A DNA stretch of 64,000 nt from positions 2,728,001-2,792,000 of the forward strand of contig OX637802.1 of NCBI GenBank assembly GCA_951802425.1, in the 5' to 3' direction. Positions 46,133 to 58,620 of the stretch are shown in pieces; the first letter of the stretch is position 1; the number at the start of each line of letters is the position of its first letter. The position numbers were made by a program, and so were the translations under genes. This DNA is from Clavaria fumosa (lineage: Eukaryota; Basidiomycota; Agaricomycetes; Agaricales; Clavariaceae). Below the pieces are notes generated by a model. The model was not told where the DNA came from and ran no database searches. It saw nothing but the letters and a program-made list of their open reading frames with translations.

Positions 46133-46932
46133 TCAAAGGATGACACAGCGCCGCCTCAGACCGCGTGCGCGAGGCGATGCGGCCAACGCGAGACGGGCCG
46201 CACACGCAAAGAGGTCGCGCACGCCCTCCAGTGTCTTGGCGGAGGTTTCGATGTAGCGTGCCGCGCCGATCGCCGACGCTGCCGACTGACCCTGCGACGT
46301 TGAGGTCACTCGATCAGGTGGGGGGGGGGGAACAGGAACGGGGGATGGCGGACCTCGTCGGCGGACACGATGTTTTCGCCTGCGGATGCGTCGCGGAGGT
46401 CTGTTTTGCATGCCGCGAGGATGATGGGCGCCCCCGGAGAGAAGTGCATCACTTCCGGATACCACTGTTTTTCGTTGTCGTTCGTTCTCAATGATGGGGG
46501 GTGGCGCGCCATGACGCACCTTGTCTCGCACGCTGACGAGGGACGTGCGCGCGTCGACGGCGAAGCAGATGACGATGACGTCCACGCCAGTGTAGTGCAG
46601 CGGCAGGAGTCGGCGGTCGATCTCGGGGTCCTGCCCGACGGGGTTGTACCATCCGAGCTCGACGGCGGTGCCGTCGACGTCTGAGTCGAGGACGCACTGC
46701 TCGAGATGCGGTATATATTCCTATTGGTACGATGGGGATAAGCAAGTCGGGCAGGGTAGGGAACTCGATGCTCACTGTCGGAAAGACGCCGTTCTGATAC
46801 GTGAGCAGCAGGCATGTCTAGGGGGGGAAGAAGGTTGGTTCATTGTCCGCGGACGAGGAGACGGCGAGCAAGCACCTTTCCACAGTCGGCATCGCCGACC
46901 AAGACCATTCGCTTGCGTATGGGATTTGACAT
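46133..46932 (-). CDS. Divergent Rho-family small GTPase
   Basis: Rho-like protein of about 190 residues with four introns. P-loop GDADCGKTCLL is intact. With intron 2 ending at a TAG just before GAATATATA, the next exon reads EYIPHLEQCVLDSDVDGTAVELGW, which aligns to Rho switch I and the following strand. The usual Thr after Pro is His, and switch II DTAGQE is replaced by NPVGQDPEI. The base-binding motif is CKTDLR and the G5 motif is ETSAKT. It ends RRRCVIL, a CaaX box predicting geranylgeranylation. Nucleotide binding is plausible, but effector binding and normal GTP hydrolysis are doubtful. Start ATG at 46930-46932; stop TGA at 46133-46135. Boundaries of intron 2 are inferred. Confidence 0.8.
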
Positions 46933-48475
46933 TGTCGTTGAGCCCTACTCGACATTGACAGGTGGATTGGGACATTTGACCACCCGAATTGGATAGAGTA
47001 TTCAGCGCCTATAGTAACGAACCGCGACTCGGACGGTGTACGCATTGTACTACGCAAGTGTGCGTTTCCGTGGGTCTTTTTGTGCCAATGCCATGCCAAG
47101 TCGTATGTCGTCGTTGTCGTTGTCGTTGCACTGCGTGGGAGGCAGATGCAGATTTACCTCGCGGAGTGCATTCAAGCCATGCCTGCATTCCTCAGACCAG
47201 AAGTATTCACAATACACACGGACATATTATTCGCTGCGCGTCTTCCAAACGTTGGCGCAGCTGCGACCCACAGCACGGCCTCTCCAGCTGTCACAGGTTC
47301 GCTACATCGTCGCAAATTCCTCCCTGGAACTGATGCCGGTTACTTGTTACATCGCCCCACAAAACGCTGTCAGGGCTGGAAATCGGTGATCGAAGACGCT
47401 CATCCTCGTCTCAAGCAGTGAGCACGAGGCAACTCCGGAGTCCGCTTCTTGCTGTGCCTCGGACCCATGAGCATGCCCAGGTGGTTTGATCTGGATGGCA
47501 GAATGGAGATGCCGGGAGGATGACTCGCACATGACGATCACGGTGTTTTAACGTTTATCCCCAAGGCACAAGGCATTCTAATTTTTGGCCTTCGGAATTG
47601 TGTTGAGATCCGTTGAACGCTGATTAAAAATCATGCAAGTGTGCTGCGAATGTCAAACTAGATCCGGGTCGCCATGCGGGACGGCGACAGAGGCACACCG
47701 ATCTCAGGCTCGGCGGGGCATACAGTACCTGTGTTTCTTAGACGCCTGGGAAACGTTGCGTGGTGGTAATGGTTATGATTTACTTGACACATTCTGGACT
47801 CGTCTAAGGAACACGAGCAGCGTGCTTCAAGTTTACCTCGTGACGCTCGTCGACACAAGGGCAAGGTCAGGAATCATGCATTAATCATATCATGAATCAG
47901 GATGTGCGCTTTGAGAGCAAGACCGCTATGCCGTGTATTGACCACAAATACTCCAGCATCAGGTCGAGTTGATTTTTTACATCTGCGACGTGGCACCTAA
48001 CACTATAATGGAGTGAAGGGCATGCATCGCATGTTCTCTGTAGTGATCCTCCGACGCATATGTGGGATGCACTGCTATTGTCAAGACCTAGACTGTTCAA
48101 TTGGCTCCTGCACCCAGCCTGCCACCCAGCACCTGTACACCCATCGAAATGTCCATAACTATAGAAATCCCAACCTCCAACCTGAACAGCAAGAGGCAGG
48201 AGAGGGATCACGTGTGTGTAATAAGGATTCGTAAAAGGATTGAATAATAATAAGTGAGGAGAAATGGTAAGGAACGGGGAAATGATGAGAGGAAAACATT
48301 AATTGGCAAGGGTGCAACGTTACTAAGCCAATACACGAGTAAAACTTTACGGCGGGGAAAAGTCTTCGTGAAGGGGGAGAAAATATTCACATCCATCAGC
48401 GGGCGAACTGGGACATGCAGTGTGCGGACCCAAAGCATAAGTGGCCGAGGAGGGACCAAGAAGCACTCTGCTGTG
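46933..48475. other. Intergenic, no gene supported
   Basis: About 1.5 kb with short ORFs on both strands that lack homology or consistent splicing. The first part is the Rho-like promoter, the last the 3' flank of the mucin-like gene. Confidence 0.4.
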
Positions 48476-49965
48476 CTACAGCTGTGGGGGAGTACTATCG
48501 AAAGGGTAGGGAGTCCGTGCCCTAAAAGCCTGGAGACATCGCCCAATCAGACACTCGAGAAGAAAAAAAAAGGAAAAACCCTCTCATTACCTTGCGATAC
48601 TTGGTACGTTCATACGTGACCAAACCCACCACAATCAGCGCAATAACGGATATGCCCGCGAACACGCCCAGCCCAATCGGGAGCACCGACAGCTTCTTCC
48701 CAGGCACCGCGAACGGCGCCGCCGACGACGCGGCCGCTTCCGAATTCGTGGCTGGTGCCTCGGTGCCACTCTCAGCCGCTGCTGCGCTCGCACTCTGGGA
48801 CGTCAGCGCGGTTGCTGGGGTCGTCGTACCTGCTGCTGCGTTGGCGTTGGGGGTGGTCGTAGTCGTAGGTGCTGTAGAAAAAAAAATAACAATCTGTCAG
48901 CACGAGAAGAGATCACGAGCAGGGTGGTTTGGATCTGTACCGGTTATCGTATTGGTATTTTCAGCGCCTGCTGGAAAAGTCGTTGTCTGGTTCATGATAG
49001 TTGTCAGTATAGGCAGAAGATCACAATACCAACGGTTCTGTTTTTCTCGGACCGTGTTAACGCACCTGCGGGGGAGTAGGCAGTGGTGTGTCTGTCGGCA
49101 ACGCTGGTGGAGCAGGAGTATTAGTCGGCGGCGATGAAGAGGGGAGAGAATTAGTGGGCGTTTTCTGCTTCTGAGGTGAGGGGGTTGTGGAGGCTGTAGG
49201 AGAGATGGACGGAGGTGGTGGTGTGGAAGTGGTGGAAGTGGTGGAAGTGGTGAAAGTGATGGGCGGAAGAGGTAGTTTGGGGATCGTAAGCAGAGAAGGG
49301 AGGGCGGAATTGGGCGAAGCAGAGGCGGAGACGGTGGACGAAGAGGAAGGGTTGGAAAGGGTGGGCGAAGTAAGAGAGTCGGAAAGGGTGGGCGAGGTAG
49401 AAGGGTTCGAGAGGGTGGGCGGAGTAGAAGGGTTCGGGAAGGTGGGCGAAGTAGAAGGGTTCGGGGAGGAGGGCGAAGCGGAAGCAGTGGGAGATGTGGG
49501 CGGGGCAGAATTGGTGGTAAAGGTGGGCAAACGCGTACCGGGTAGAGGTGTAGGAGGGGCTAATCCCGGACCCATAGCGGGGAAGGTCAACGTCATGCCC
49601 GACAGCGCCGAGGCAGTGGCGAGACCGTCAATCGCCGTGGTCGCCGCCGCCGCAACGGGCGGGAGCGTGCTGCACGCCTCGACCTTGACGAACGATGTCG
49701 TACCGTCCCCGACGACCAGAGGGGACACGGTGACGAGACAGAGCTGGCGCACCGTGGTCGTTGTCCTGGTCGGTGGGAATTGGCGGTGCAAGTTCGTCAG
49801 CTGTGACTTGCCACGGCATCATAGACAGGGCAAGGAAAGGACGCACAAGTCTAGCGTACGGGTGGTCGTCACTGTCACGACACCCGACAACGGTGTGGCA
49901 TAGGCAGGGCCAATGAAGCAGAAAAGAAGGAATAAAAAGAATGCTGGCTGATCCAGGCGCCGCAT
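48476..49965 (-). CDS. Mucin-like single-pass membrane protein
   Basis: Start at MRRLDQPAFFLFLLFCFIGP gives a clear signal peptide, probably cut after AYA. A short Cys-containing region follows (LCLVTVSPLVVG, VEACSTLPPVA). Then comes a long Ser/Thr/Pro-rich domain with degenerate tandem repeats of NPSTSPTL type (about 49330-49470), likely O-glycosylated. After two introns and another Thr/Ala-rich stretch lies one membrane segment (IGLGVFAGISVIALIVVGLV, about 48615-48680), a basic stop-transfer (YERTKYRK) and a short tail ending STPPQL. This is the layout of fungal cell-surface sensors and mucins; no WSC domain is seen. The intron joining the signal exon to the next one is unresolved. Confidence 0.65.
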
Positions 49966-50416
49966 TCTTCGACGAGTTGGCCGATTGGAAGAGCACGATG
50001 ATGAGAATACGGAGGAAGAAAGTGTTCGAGGAGGAGTCCTGCTCCAGGATAGCACTAGAGGGTTGGTGCAGAACCTGCGGCGCTGGCGAAGAAAGGAAAA
50101 GGCCCACAGGGCGAAGTTAAGAAAGGTTTCAAACCGGGACTAGCAAGAGAACAGAGAGGACAGCGAGACGGTCGCAGGAGCAATGGCAACAGCACTGGCA
50201 ACAAGCTTTGATCCTTGTACTGAGAGACACTACGACGATCAAGTACCGGCAACTCGGCATAGCCGCTGCCATCGCTACAACAAAATGAAGATCATCCTCC
50301 CTCGACTAAGGCTGGCTGGAAACTTGTATACTACAGACAGCACTAAACGGCAGTCGCGTTTCGCGGATTCTTTGATCAAAATAAAATTAGTATAGACTGA
50401 TGTTTTTCTGTATATA

Positions 50417-53400
50417 CTATGTGGTGACTCTTTTAAATGCATGAGCTTCGCGCCATCGTTTCCGGGTTCGGCGGTGGCGCAATGCCCATGCAACTACCCG
50501 GGAGACCGCATCTGCGCCCCATCGTTCAAACGCCCATGACAACACAGCATTCACCATCACCGCCATGAGCAATGTCGCTTTCGCAGACGTGGGCAGGTTC
50601 ATGAGCTCAAGCAGAGTCATCGCCACTTTGGCTGGGGCCAGCAGGTTGACCAAGTTGACTAGAGTCAGGAGGGCAATCGCAAATACAAGCCAGCCTGTAG
50701 TCGTCGAGCAACTGCGGTCAGCAGAAGAAAGGGGGACCATGTGTAAGAAACCTACCATTTGTCCACATCGGTCTTCGGAAAGGGGGACCGATGCTGAATA
50801 CCGCAGCTGCAAGGATGTACTGAAAGCAGGACACCAAGAACAGCACAGAGTTCTCGAAATTCAACGCTTCAAGCTTATTCTTGTGTCCGTGGTGGGGCGA
50901 ACCGCCATGAGGCGGTTCATACCTATAGCAATCGTAAGCGATGAGCTCAATTGTAGCCATTGGATGGGTATCAACCATGGTTGTAGCTGGACCCAAAAGA
51001 AGGCCCAGCCCTGCGTGGCGCTCGTGATGACGACCTGGCCGATGATGCTCGATAAGACCTTGTTCGACACCAGGCTTGCAGTTGGCCGTTTGATATAGAT
51101 CTTCGGGTATGGTAGGGTCCTGCCCACTGCGGATCCGTCAGAAAATACATAGAGGCATCTATATCGCGAAGATGCGCACTAGCCACAGCGATGGGGATTA
51201 TTATAAATAAGTCAATGTATAGAAACTGACGATGGATGATCATCAGCCTACAAACAAACAAACACAAAGTAAAAATTTACCTGGAGGTCGCCAAGAGACG
51301 AAGCGAAAGAGTACAGAAGCGTTATAGTCGTGAATTGAATCAACGAGTACAACGCCCTACAGCATCATAATCAGAAAACGCGCCGTGGGAGAAACAGGGG
51401 CTGGAAGCGGAATCCACACACATGTACTTGAAGCAGCTGAAGCTCGTCACCAACGCTGCCCGCCCTTCTTTAATCACTTCAATAACGCAGCTGATATCAG
51501 GCGTGCTGCTCGTAAAGGGCGCCGCGACAGACGCTTCGGCCTCGGACAGCGATATCCCAACATCGGCCGCTTTCAGCGCCGCGCAGTCGTTCGCGCCGTC
51601 GCCGCACATCAGAACGCTGTACCCAAGCGATTGCAGCCTCTCCACCACCTCGTTCTTCTCGTCCGGAGACATCCGCGCGAAGATCTGGGTCCGGATAAAC
51701 ATCTGTCCGTGTGCGTCAGTTTTTGTGGCTGGGCCGCTGCGCAGACGTGAATCATACGCTTTGAAGTGTCTCCGGCGGTGCATGATGAATCATCCACCGG
51801 AACACATCTCCGGTCACCACGAGCGAATAGTCGAGATGAGTCGATTCGCGCTCATCCACGGTGTGATGTGGAGGTGGCGGTAACGGCTTGAGGTTGTAGC
51901 TCTCCAGTTTCCAAGACCCGTCGTCCGTGCAAGACCACTCCAACTTGGATGCTGATGTATTGGCATTTCCTGGAGGAGAAACCCGTTCTCAGCGCAACTC
52001 AGCGGACACGCCGCACTGGCCCAATTTGGGTGCTCTCACCTTGCACGAAGGTCGGGGCAAATACGTGCGCGGTCTGGTTGATGAGGCTGCACTCGCGAGC
52101 GACGCTCACCGCCGTCAGCGGGTTGTCTCCCGTTATCATCTTGCAGACGATGTGCGCCGTTCGCAACGCCTGTATTGCAGGAGCGCTCCCCGGCTTCAGC
52201 TTATTTTCGAAGATGATCAGACCTAGAAACCTGAGGCCGGTTTCTGCTTGCTCCCTGGATGACTGCATGCATCAGCTTCACAGAGACAAGTAGAGGGTTC
52301 GATACGTACCGCCTCATCTTCTGGGCCTTGAGCCACGATAGGCCTTCGATGGTTTTGCCCGCCATGGCAATAACGCGATATCCGCGTTTCGTATAGTATG
52401 AGAGCAGGTCGTCGTAATCGTCTGGAACTATCATCATAGTCAAGGCCTTAGTTCAAAATATAGCACATCCCGGAGTAGCGTGGCAGACTTACAAGATTCC
52501 CGCTCGCATATGTCGCTCATGACTTCAGGGGCACCCTTGACGTATATCTCCATGCTGTTACTCTTGAGCCGCTTCACGACCACGCTCATCCGCCGCAGCG
52601 AGGAGACGAACTCGAAGGTCCTGATGACACCTAACTCCAGGAAATGCGCGTGCTAGGCCACAAATAAGATATGTCCTTAAGGGTTCAAAGCGGATGTCGG
52701 TGTGCGGACCCCCGTACCTTCCCATTCCCCCTGAGGGCATCCTCTAGCCTGAACTGCCCGATCCCAGGCGGCCTCACGACGATCTGCACCAGGGCAGCGG
52801 GCCGCTCGCCTGCACGGTGGTTCCGCGCCTTACTCGAGCCAGCGGCGATACGACTCTCTTCCAGTGTCCACCTCGTGAACTCAAACATCTTCACATCCAG
52901 GGGATCGCCAATGACGTGTCCGTCTAAAGTCTTCAAGGAGTGGCAGGTCGCCAGGGCGTGTAGGAAGCTCGCCTTCTCCCTTCCTGCAGGGAGGTCATAC
53001 ACGTCCTCGACGAGCTCCCCGAACCGCTGGACGCTGCGGTCCGGGCTCCTCACCCCGAGGATATCCAGCCCGTCTTCCGTGAGCGTGCCCGTCTTGTCGA
53101 AACAGCACACGTTGACTTTCCCGCCGACGTTCACCCGGTTCGGCGAGATGCAGAAGATCCCGACCTTGCGGAGCCGAGACAGCGCGAACCCGGTCCCGAT
53201 TGACAGCGAGGCTGGCAGGGCGGGCGGGACGACGACGGTCACCAAGTCGAGTGCGCGGAGGATGATGGTTTGCCAGGGTATCTTACCGGGGCGCGTCGTG
53301 AATGTTGGCGCTGATACATTGCAGAAAGGGAAAAAAGGGACTCACTCCCAGTCGGATGAACTGGACCGAGCTGGCGCAGAACGCAAGGCCCGCTATCGCA

Positions 53401-56020
53401 GCCAAAACACAGATGAATCGGATGGAATCTCGATAGAATTTAAATCCAATTGGTTTGGGGAAGAGCATAGAACGCGTTAAGGCCCCCTTTGTCGTATTGA
53501 AGCCTACTCATCCAGGTGAGTAGTCAAGCCAACCGTCAGTTCAGAGAGCTCTGACCTGTCCGCAGCACCAAAGCTATGGCGGGGACCTCTACAGTTCCGT
53601 CTACGGCAACACTACCTCGTATCCTCACGACCTTGGTGCCAAAGTGCAAAAAACACTTGGCATACTCAGCCTCCACGCCGTTCATGGTGTCCTTCCACTT
53701 CATCACTTCACCGTCTGTAGCTGGGATTTTGCTCACCGGCACGCTTTCCCCCGTCAGCATGCTCTCGTTGACGATAGCATCCCCAGAAAGGAGGAACATG
53801 TCAGCTGGGAAATGCGAGAACTGAGATTGTGAAAGCCTGATAATGTCTCCAGGGACGAGGCTTGTCGAGTTTTGTTCTGTCCCTAAACAAAAACACGCAT
53901 TGAATGATCAACATCAAAGAGATAGATTGGCAAATACCCACATGCCCCGTCAACAAATACCGATACATCGCATGAAAACCTCGATATTTCGCGCATCCGT
54001 CGTATTGTCTAAGGAAGATGTGAAAGCGCGTCAGAGAGTAAACAAAAAGCGCACCCTTCTAGTGTCAATGAGCGTGGTCATAATGCTAACGACGGAGATA
54101 AGACCGATGCAGAAGGCATAGTAGTAGTAGTCGTCGAGGCACCACAGGATCATGCTGGCGATTTGAAAGACGTAGAACGGGTGAATTATCTGGAGAAAAA
54201 AGTTTGATTTAAGAGACTTCTGCAGAAGACTATGCCAGAGCGTGGACGCACTTCCTCCACGAGAAGCGACGGTATGGATTTCTCCTGAATATCAATCTCG
54301 TTGCTGCCAAACAGAGTGAGACGCTGTCGCCTAATGGCGTCCTGCAAGCCATCTTGGACCGACGCCAAGCTGACCCACGAGGGATCCCGCCATTCTCTGT
54401 CCAAGAAACCAAAAATAAGCGAGTGTGGGTTGATGACAGGGGCGGCTCACCTCAATGCGTTGAAGATCCCTGTCGTTGGATCCAATACAAATCTCGAGTA
54501 TCGATAGTCTACGAAACGAAGCAGCTTGAGGACATGGTTCTCGGAGCGCGGGTTGCTGGATGGAACCGCAGGGAGAGGACTATTTGATGGTCGGCTGCCT
54601 GACGACCCAACATTCGAAGAGTCAACAAGGGATGGGAAGACGGTAGACCTCGCGAATGGATAAGATAAAGTGCCCAACGGAAACATCGCCACGTCGTCGT
54701 AAGTCGTCTTCGAGAAACAACCGTTCAATACAAGTTCGTGAAACCGCAAAAACGCTGAGCAAGCGGGGGAGAGAGCCGCCCTACCTCGACCACGACGAAT
54801 CCTTCGCCGACGTGCTTGAACGCCTTCTCGCGCGCGACCCAGCGCAGCCACATGCGCGGGAACCAATGGCTCGCGAGGCCCAGCGCGCCCGCGCTCGCGG
54901 TGCACCCGAGGCGCCACAGCAGCGCCCTCCGCGCGTCCGCCTCGTACCCGACGAAGCGCACCGTGCTGCCCTCGTCGGGCGCGTCGACCGTCTGCCGGCT
55001 CGGGGGCCCCGGCGGCGGCGGCGGCGGCGCGGGCCCGCGGAACGCGTCCGGCAGCGCATCGGCGCCGAAACGGGCCTCGCGCGCGCTGAGCAGGCGCTCG
55101 GACGGCGGGAGCAGGGGCAGGGACGCTGCGGCGGGCGGCGAGGGCGGGTAGGAGTCGTACGCCGCGCCTGGGTCGTCCGTGCCGTCCGGCCAGGACGGGG
55201 GTGTGTCGTCGCCGTGGCCGTCGCCGTCGCCATCGCCGTCGTCGCTGTCGTCTGTGTGCCCGTACCCGTACCCGTACCCGTACCCGCTCCCGTCCCCGTC
55301 CCCGTCTTCGTCGGACGAGTAGCCCCATCGCTCGGGCGACGCGTGTTGCGCCTCGGGGTCGCTTTCCCACTCGTCTGCTGCGGAGGCTGGAACGCCTGCC
55401 GTCAGCTGCGAACGCAGGGTCGATGCGAGAGACGGACGGCGGCGCGCGTGTGCGCCGCTGTGGTCGTCGGCAGCAGCAGCAGCAGCAGCGCCACCGCCCA
55501 CGCTCCGCCGGGCAAAGAGGTGCGTCAGGCCGTCGAGGACGGACGACGGCGCCGGGTGCGACGGGCGCCGGCGCGTGTCGGGGAGGCGGGGGACGCCCGG
55601 GTGTGGGGCAGCGTCTGTGGCGTCGCTTGGGAGGCTCCCGCCGCGTCGCAGCGGCGGTCGCCACAGGGCGCTGTCGAGGCTCCTCCGTCTGTCCAGCGCG
55701 GAATGTGCCCCTGGGCCGGACCCGGTGGCAGTGGGGATGTCCAGGCTTTGCCTCCTCCTGCTCCCTCTCCTCGTTGACGTCGTCCCGCTGTAGGACATGC
55801 GGGTGACGCTGCTGGGGTGGGCCACGTGCCCGGGCCCGTCGAACACGGCGCCGTGGGTGTCGTACGAGAGCGAGTCGCGGCGCGAGTGGAGGCGGGAGCT
55901 GGCAGCGGCGGCGGCGAAGGCGGAGATGTCGAGGGTGGAGGCGCCCTCTGTGTAGTCGTGCGTTGTTGGGGGAGAGAGTGCGGCGCTGCTGCTGCGGCCT
56001 GTGCTTGTGGAAGCTATCAT
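50417..56020 (-). CDS. YPK9: P5B-type ATPase, Ypk9/ATP13A2 family
   Basis: A vacuolar or endolysosomal P-type transporter; family members handle polyamines or metal cations. A long N-terminal cytoplasmic region (56020 to about 54780) is Ser/Arg-rich with low-complexity runs ([17 protein letters not shown], a Pro9-like run). Family motifs follow: [14 protein letters not shown] (about 53740), the P5B-specific PPALPA (about 53220), the phosphorylation site [10 protein letters not shown] (Asp at about 53096-53098), [16 protein letters not shown] (about 51560-51610) and membrane segments including [20 protein letters not shown] and [15 protein letters not shown]. About 12-15 introns. The C-terminal exon ends HAFKRVTT at 50417. 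Motifs are complete, so the enzyme looks functional. Individual splice sites were not all checked. Confidence 0.88.
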
Positions 56021-56190
56021 CGTGGTCGTGTTCGACGGAAGCGGGTAAGGAATAAGGTGCAGTTTGTGAGCGCGGCAATGGTTAGGCTCGGTTCATGACT
56101 TGGGCTTGGCTGAGGGGTTTCAAATTTCAAATATGGTAATCACTCATAGTCTTTGCGGTGCAGTGAACACAAAATCATTAGCGGGTAAGC

Positions 56191-57165
56191 TCAACCTAAG
56201 TACCTCCATATTAAATAGAAACAAAAGAAGGTAAAAAGAGCCCCAGCAACGAAGATGTACATATCCTGCGTACTATCCAGCACTCAACCAGTCAGCCAAA
56301 CCACAGGAGACCAGAAAAAAGACGCACGCACCTCCTTCGCTCAATCCAGCCAATAACGTCCCTGCTCAGCCCAAGCGTGTTCGCCGCGCTCAGCAGACGC
56401 CGCTGCGTGCCCTTGAGCACGCCGCGCTGGTCGACAAGGCTGTCGAGCACCTCGCGGCCCTGCGCGAGGAACTCGTCCAGACGCGCCTCCGTGCCCTGCA
56501 GGAAGGTGTGCTCGTCGAGCGCGTGGTGCGCGCGCGCGGTCGCGCCGGGCGTTGGGGTGCGGAAGGGCGACTCGGAGTAGGCCGCGGGATCGGGGTCGGG
56601 GGCGTTGGGCGATGGGTGTTGTTGGGTGAGTCGTCTGCGTGCGTCGGAGACGGCGGGGGAGAGGGGCGTCGGGTGCCCTAGGAGCTCGGTTCTTTGAGAG
56701 GCCGCTCTCTGCGGGGCTGAACTCGTTAACAAAACGGACTATGGAAGGAGAAAGGGGGGCCACGCACTTCGGCAGCCAGACTCGTTTTGAGTCGCTCGAA
56801 CTGATCCCGTAACTCTGCATAGTCAGCTTTGAACTTCTGGAGTCGCCTAGCACGAGGGGGGAGGGGGGTCAGACTAAGTGATTGAAGCACAATGCCATTA
56901 TGCACATGTGTGCCTTTTCCTGCTTGGCTTTTATTATTTCCCGCCTTGTCATCGTATCGTAATCATCCACCGTTCGCTTAAAGGCGGCCAAGGAGGCAGA
57001 AATCTGCCCTAACAGAAACAACCTATTATCAGCGGCATGCACGGGGACATAAACTGCACGGGTCAGACCTAGCAGAGAGGGTGATTCATCTCCTTTGCTG
57101 AGCTGTTCAAGCTCTGCATGCAACGAGCTCGTCTGACGGACACCGAGTGTGTAGAGAGAGTTCAT
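56191..57165 (-). CDS. BOS1: Bos1/membrin-type Qb-SNARE
   Basis: Golgi SNARE for ER-to-Golgi vesicle fusion. Start MNSLYTLGVRQTSSLHAELE at 57165 matches the family N terminus. Helical segments follow (QISASLAAFKRTVDDYD and LQKFKADYAELRDQFERLK). The SNARE motif starts near residue 190 (EHTFLQGTEARLDEFLAQGR) and has the family signature LKGTQRRLLSAANTLGLSRD. The last exon, after intron about 56244-56325, codes the tail anchor IFVAGALFTFFCFYLIWRYLG with TGA at 56191-56193. There is a Pro-rich insertion before the SNARE motif. It is divergently arranged with MET22, 90 bp apart. Confidence 0.9.
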
Positions 57166-57255
57166 GGGGAGTAGTACAGTACCAGTTACTGCAGTCGTGG
57201 CAAAGACGTAAGGTCACGTGTATCTTCCATCTCTCTCTCTATCACCGCTGCTGCC
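57166..57255. promoter_or_regulatory. 90-bp bidirectional promoter with one TCACGTG
   Basis: Only 90 bp separate the BOS1 and MET22 start codons. It contains TCACGTG at 57214-57220 and a CT-rich stretch (CTCTCTCTCTAT) before the MET22 start. TCACGTG is the Cbf1-type site that controls sulfur genes in yeast. A role for it here is inferred. Confidence 0.6.
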
Positions 57256-58620
57256 ATGTCTTTGGCATTCTCACTTGAGCGTCAAGTGGCTATCTCGGCT
57301 GTCCGAAGAGCTTGCGTCGCAACCACAGCCGTGTTCGACAGGCTCGTCAAGGGCGAGACACTCGTCAAAGGAGACGCGTCCCCCGTCACAGGCATGTCTC
57401 CCATCGTCTCCCTCCCGTTTCCCCCCGCAAAGCCAACACCCGCTGACCCATCCCCGTCCCAGCGGCAGACTACTCCGCCCAAGCGGTGGTCAACACCATC
57501 CTAGCGCACGCGTTCCCCAGCGACCCCATCGTCGGCGAGGAGGACGCGGGCGCCCTGCGCGCCGGCGGCGGCGGCGCCACGCCCCTCGCCGCGCGCGTCG
57601 CCCAGCTTGCGCAGGAGGCCCTTGGCGCGGAGCCTGGCGTGGACGAGCGTGCGGCGTGGGGCCTTGGTGCGGGATATCGCTTTAGCGTGGACGACCTGCT
57701 CCGCGCGATCGACCGCGGGAACCATGCCGGCGGGCGACGCGGCCGTAAGCACCTCCCCTTCCCTCGCTGCGTCGTTGTCGTTGGGGATAGAGCGCGCACT
57801 GACGCGAAAAAAAAAAACAGGCATGTGGCTGCTCGACCCGGTAGACGGCACGAAGGGCTTCCTGCGCGGCGCGCAGTACGCGGTGTGTCTCGCGCTCGTC
57901 GTGGACGCGCAGGTGCAGCTTGGCGTCGTGGGGTGTCCGAACCTGCCGCGCGCTGCGCAGCAGCAGCCGGATGGCGGGCCGCGTGGGTGCCTCTTTGTCG
58001 CTGTACGCGGGCAGGGCGCCCACCAGGTGCGTAGGACCCTCCCGTTTTTTTGCGGGCGCTGACGCCCCCCGTGACGCGCAGATACCGCTGTCCAGCGCAG
58101 ACGCAGACGCGGGCGCGGTCCCCGTGCGCCTGCGCATCCCCGCGAGCTCGCCGGGCACGCTACGGCTGCTCGAGTCCGTGGAGCCATCACACGCGTCGCA
58201 CGCGTTCAGCGCGCGTCTCGCCGCGCGTCTCGGCGGTGGTGGTGCGCCCTTGCGCATGGATAGTATGGCCAAGTATGCGGCGCTTGCGCGGGGGGATGGT
58301 GGGCTGTATTTGCGCATGCCGGTCAATCCTGCGTATCGGGAGAAGATCTGGGTGGGCAGATATGACGTTCCCCCCCTCCCCCGCTGACGTCTCGTCTCTC
58401 GTGCTAGGACCATGCGTGCGGCGCGCTCCTTGTCGAGGAGGCGGGCGGCGTGTTGACGGACGGGCGTGGCGAGGCGCTCGACTTTGGCTTGGGCCTGACG
58501 CTCGGCGAGAACCATGGGATAGTGGCTGCTGGGAAGGACGTCCATCCTCAGGTTATTGCGGCGATTAGGCAGCTCAAAGCTGAAGACGAGGCGCAGCGCG
58601 GCGCCTCTGTGGCGTCCTGA
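57256..58620 (+). CDS. MET22: 3'(2'),5'-bisphosphate nucleotidase (Met22/Hal2)
   Basis: Hydrolyses 3'-phosphoadenosine 5'-phosphate to AMP in sulfur assimilation; the yeast enzyme is lithium- and sodium-sensitive. Five exons. Exon 1 (57256-57391) ends SPVT, and a GC-AG intron (57392-57462) leads to ADYSAQAVV. Metal-site motifs are GEEDAG (about 57535), DPVDGTKGF (about 57836) and WDHACG, assembled across the intron 58355-58408. The frame continues GGRRGRMWLLDP across the second intron, and the C terminus is IRQLKAEDEAQRGASVAS. All metal ligands of the inositol monophosphatase superfamily are present. The 3' exons are GC-rich. About 355 residues, normal for the family. Confidence 0.92.

Noticed and set aside
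49187..49903. 238-codon plus-strand ORF rich in Gly/Glu/Val
   Set aside because: Antisense to the Ser/Thr/Pro repeat domain of the membrane protein. The repeats create the open frame.
54656..55777. 373-codon plus-strand ORF
   Set aside because: Antisense to the GC-rich N-terminal exon of the P5B ATPase. Arg/Ala/Val-rich composition marks it as a shadow.
54447..56078. 543-codon minus-strand ORF of extreme Arg/Pro content
   Set aside because: A shifted frame of the same ATPase exon. The frame with [15 protein letters not shown] is the one that fits the family.
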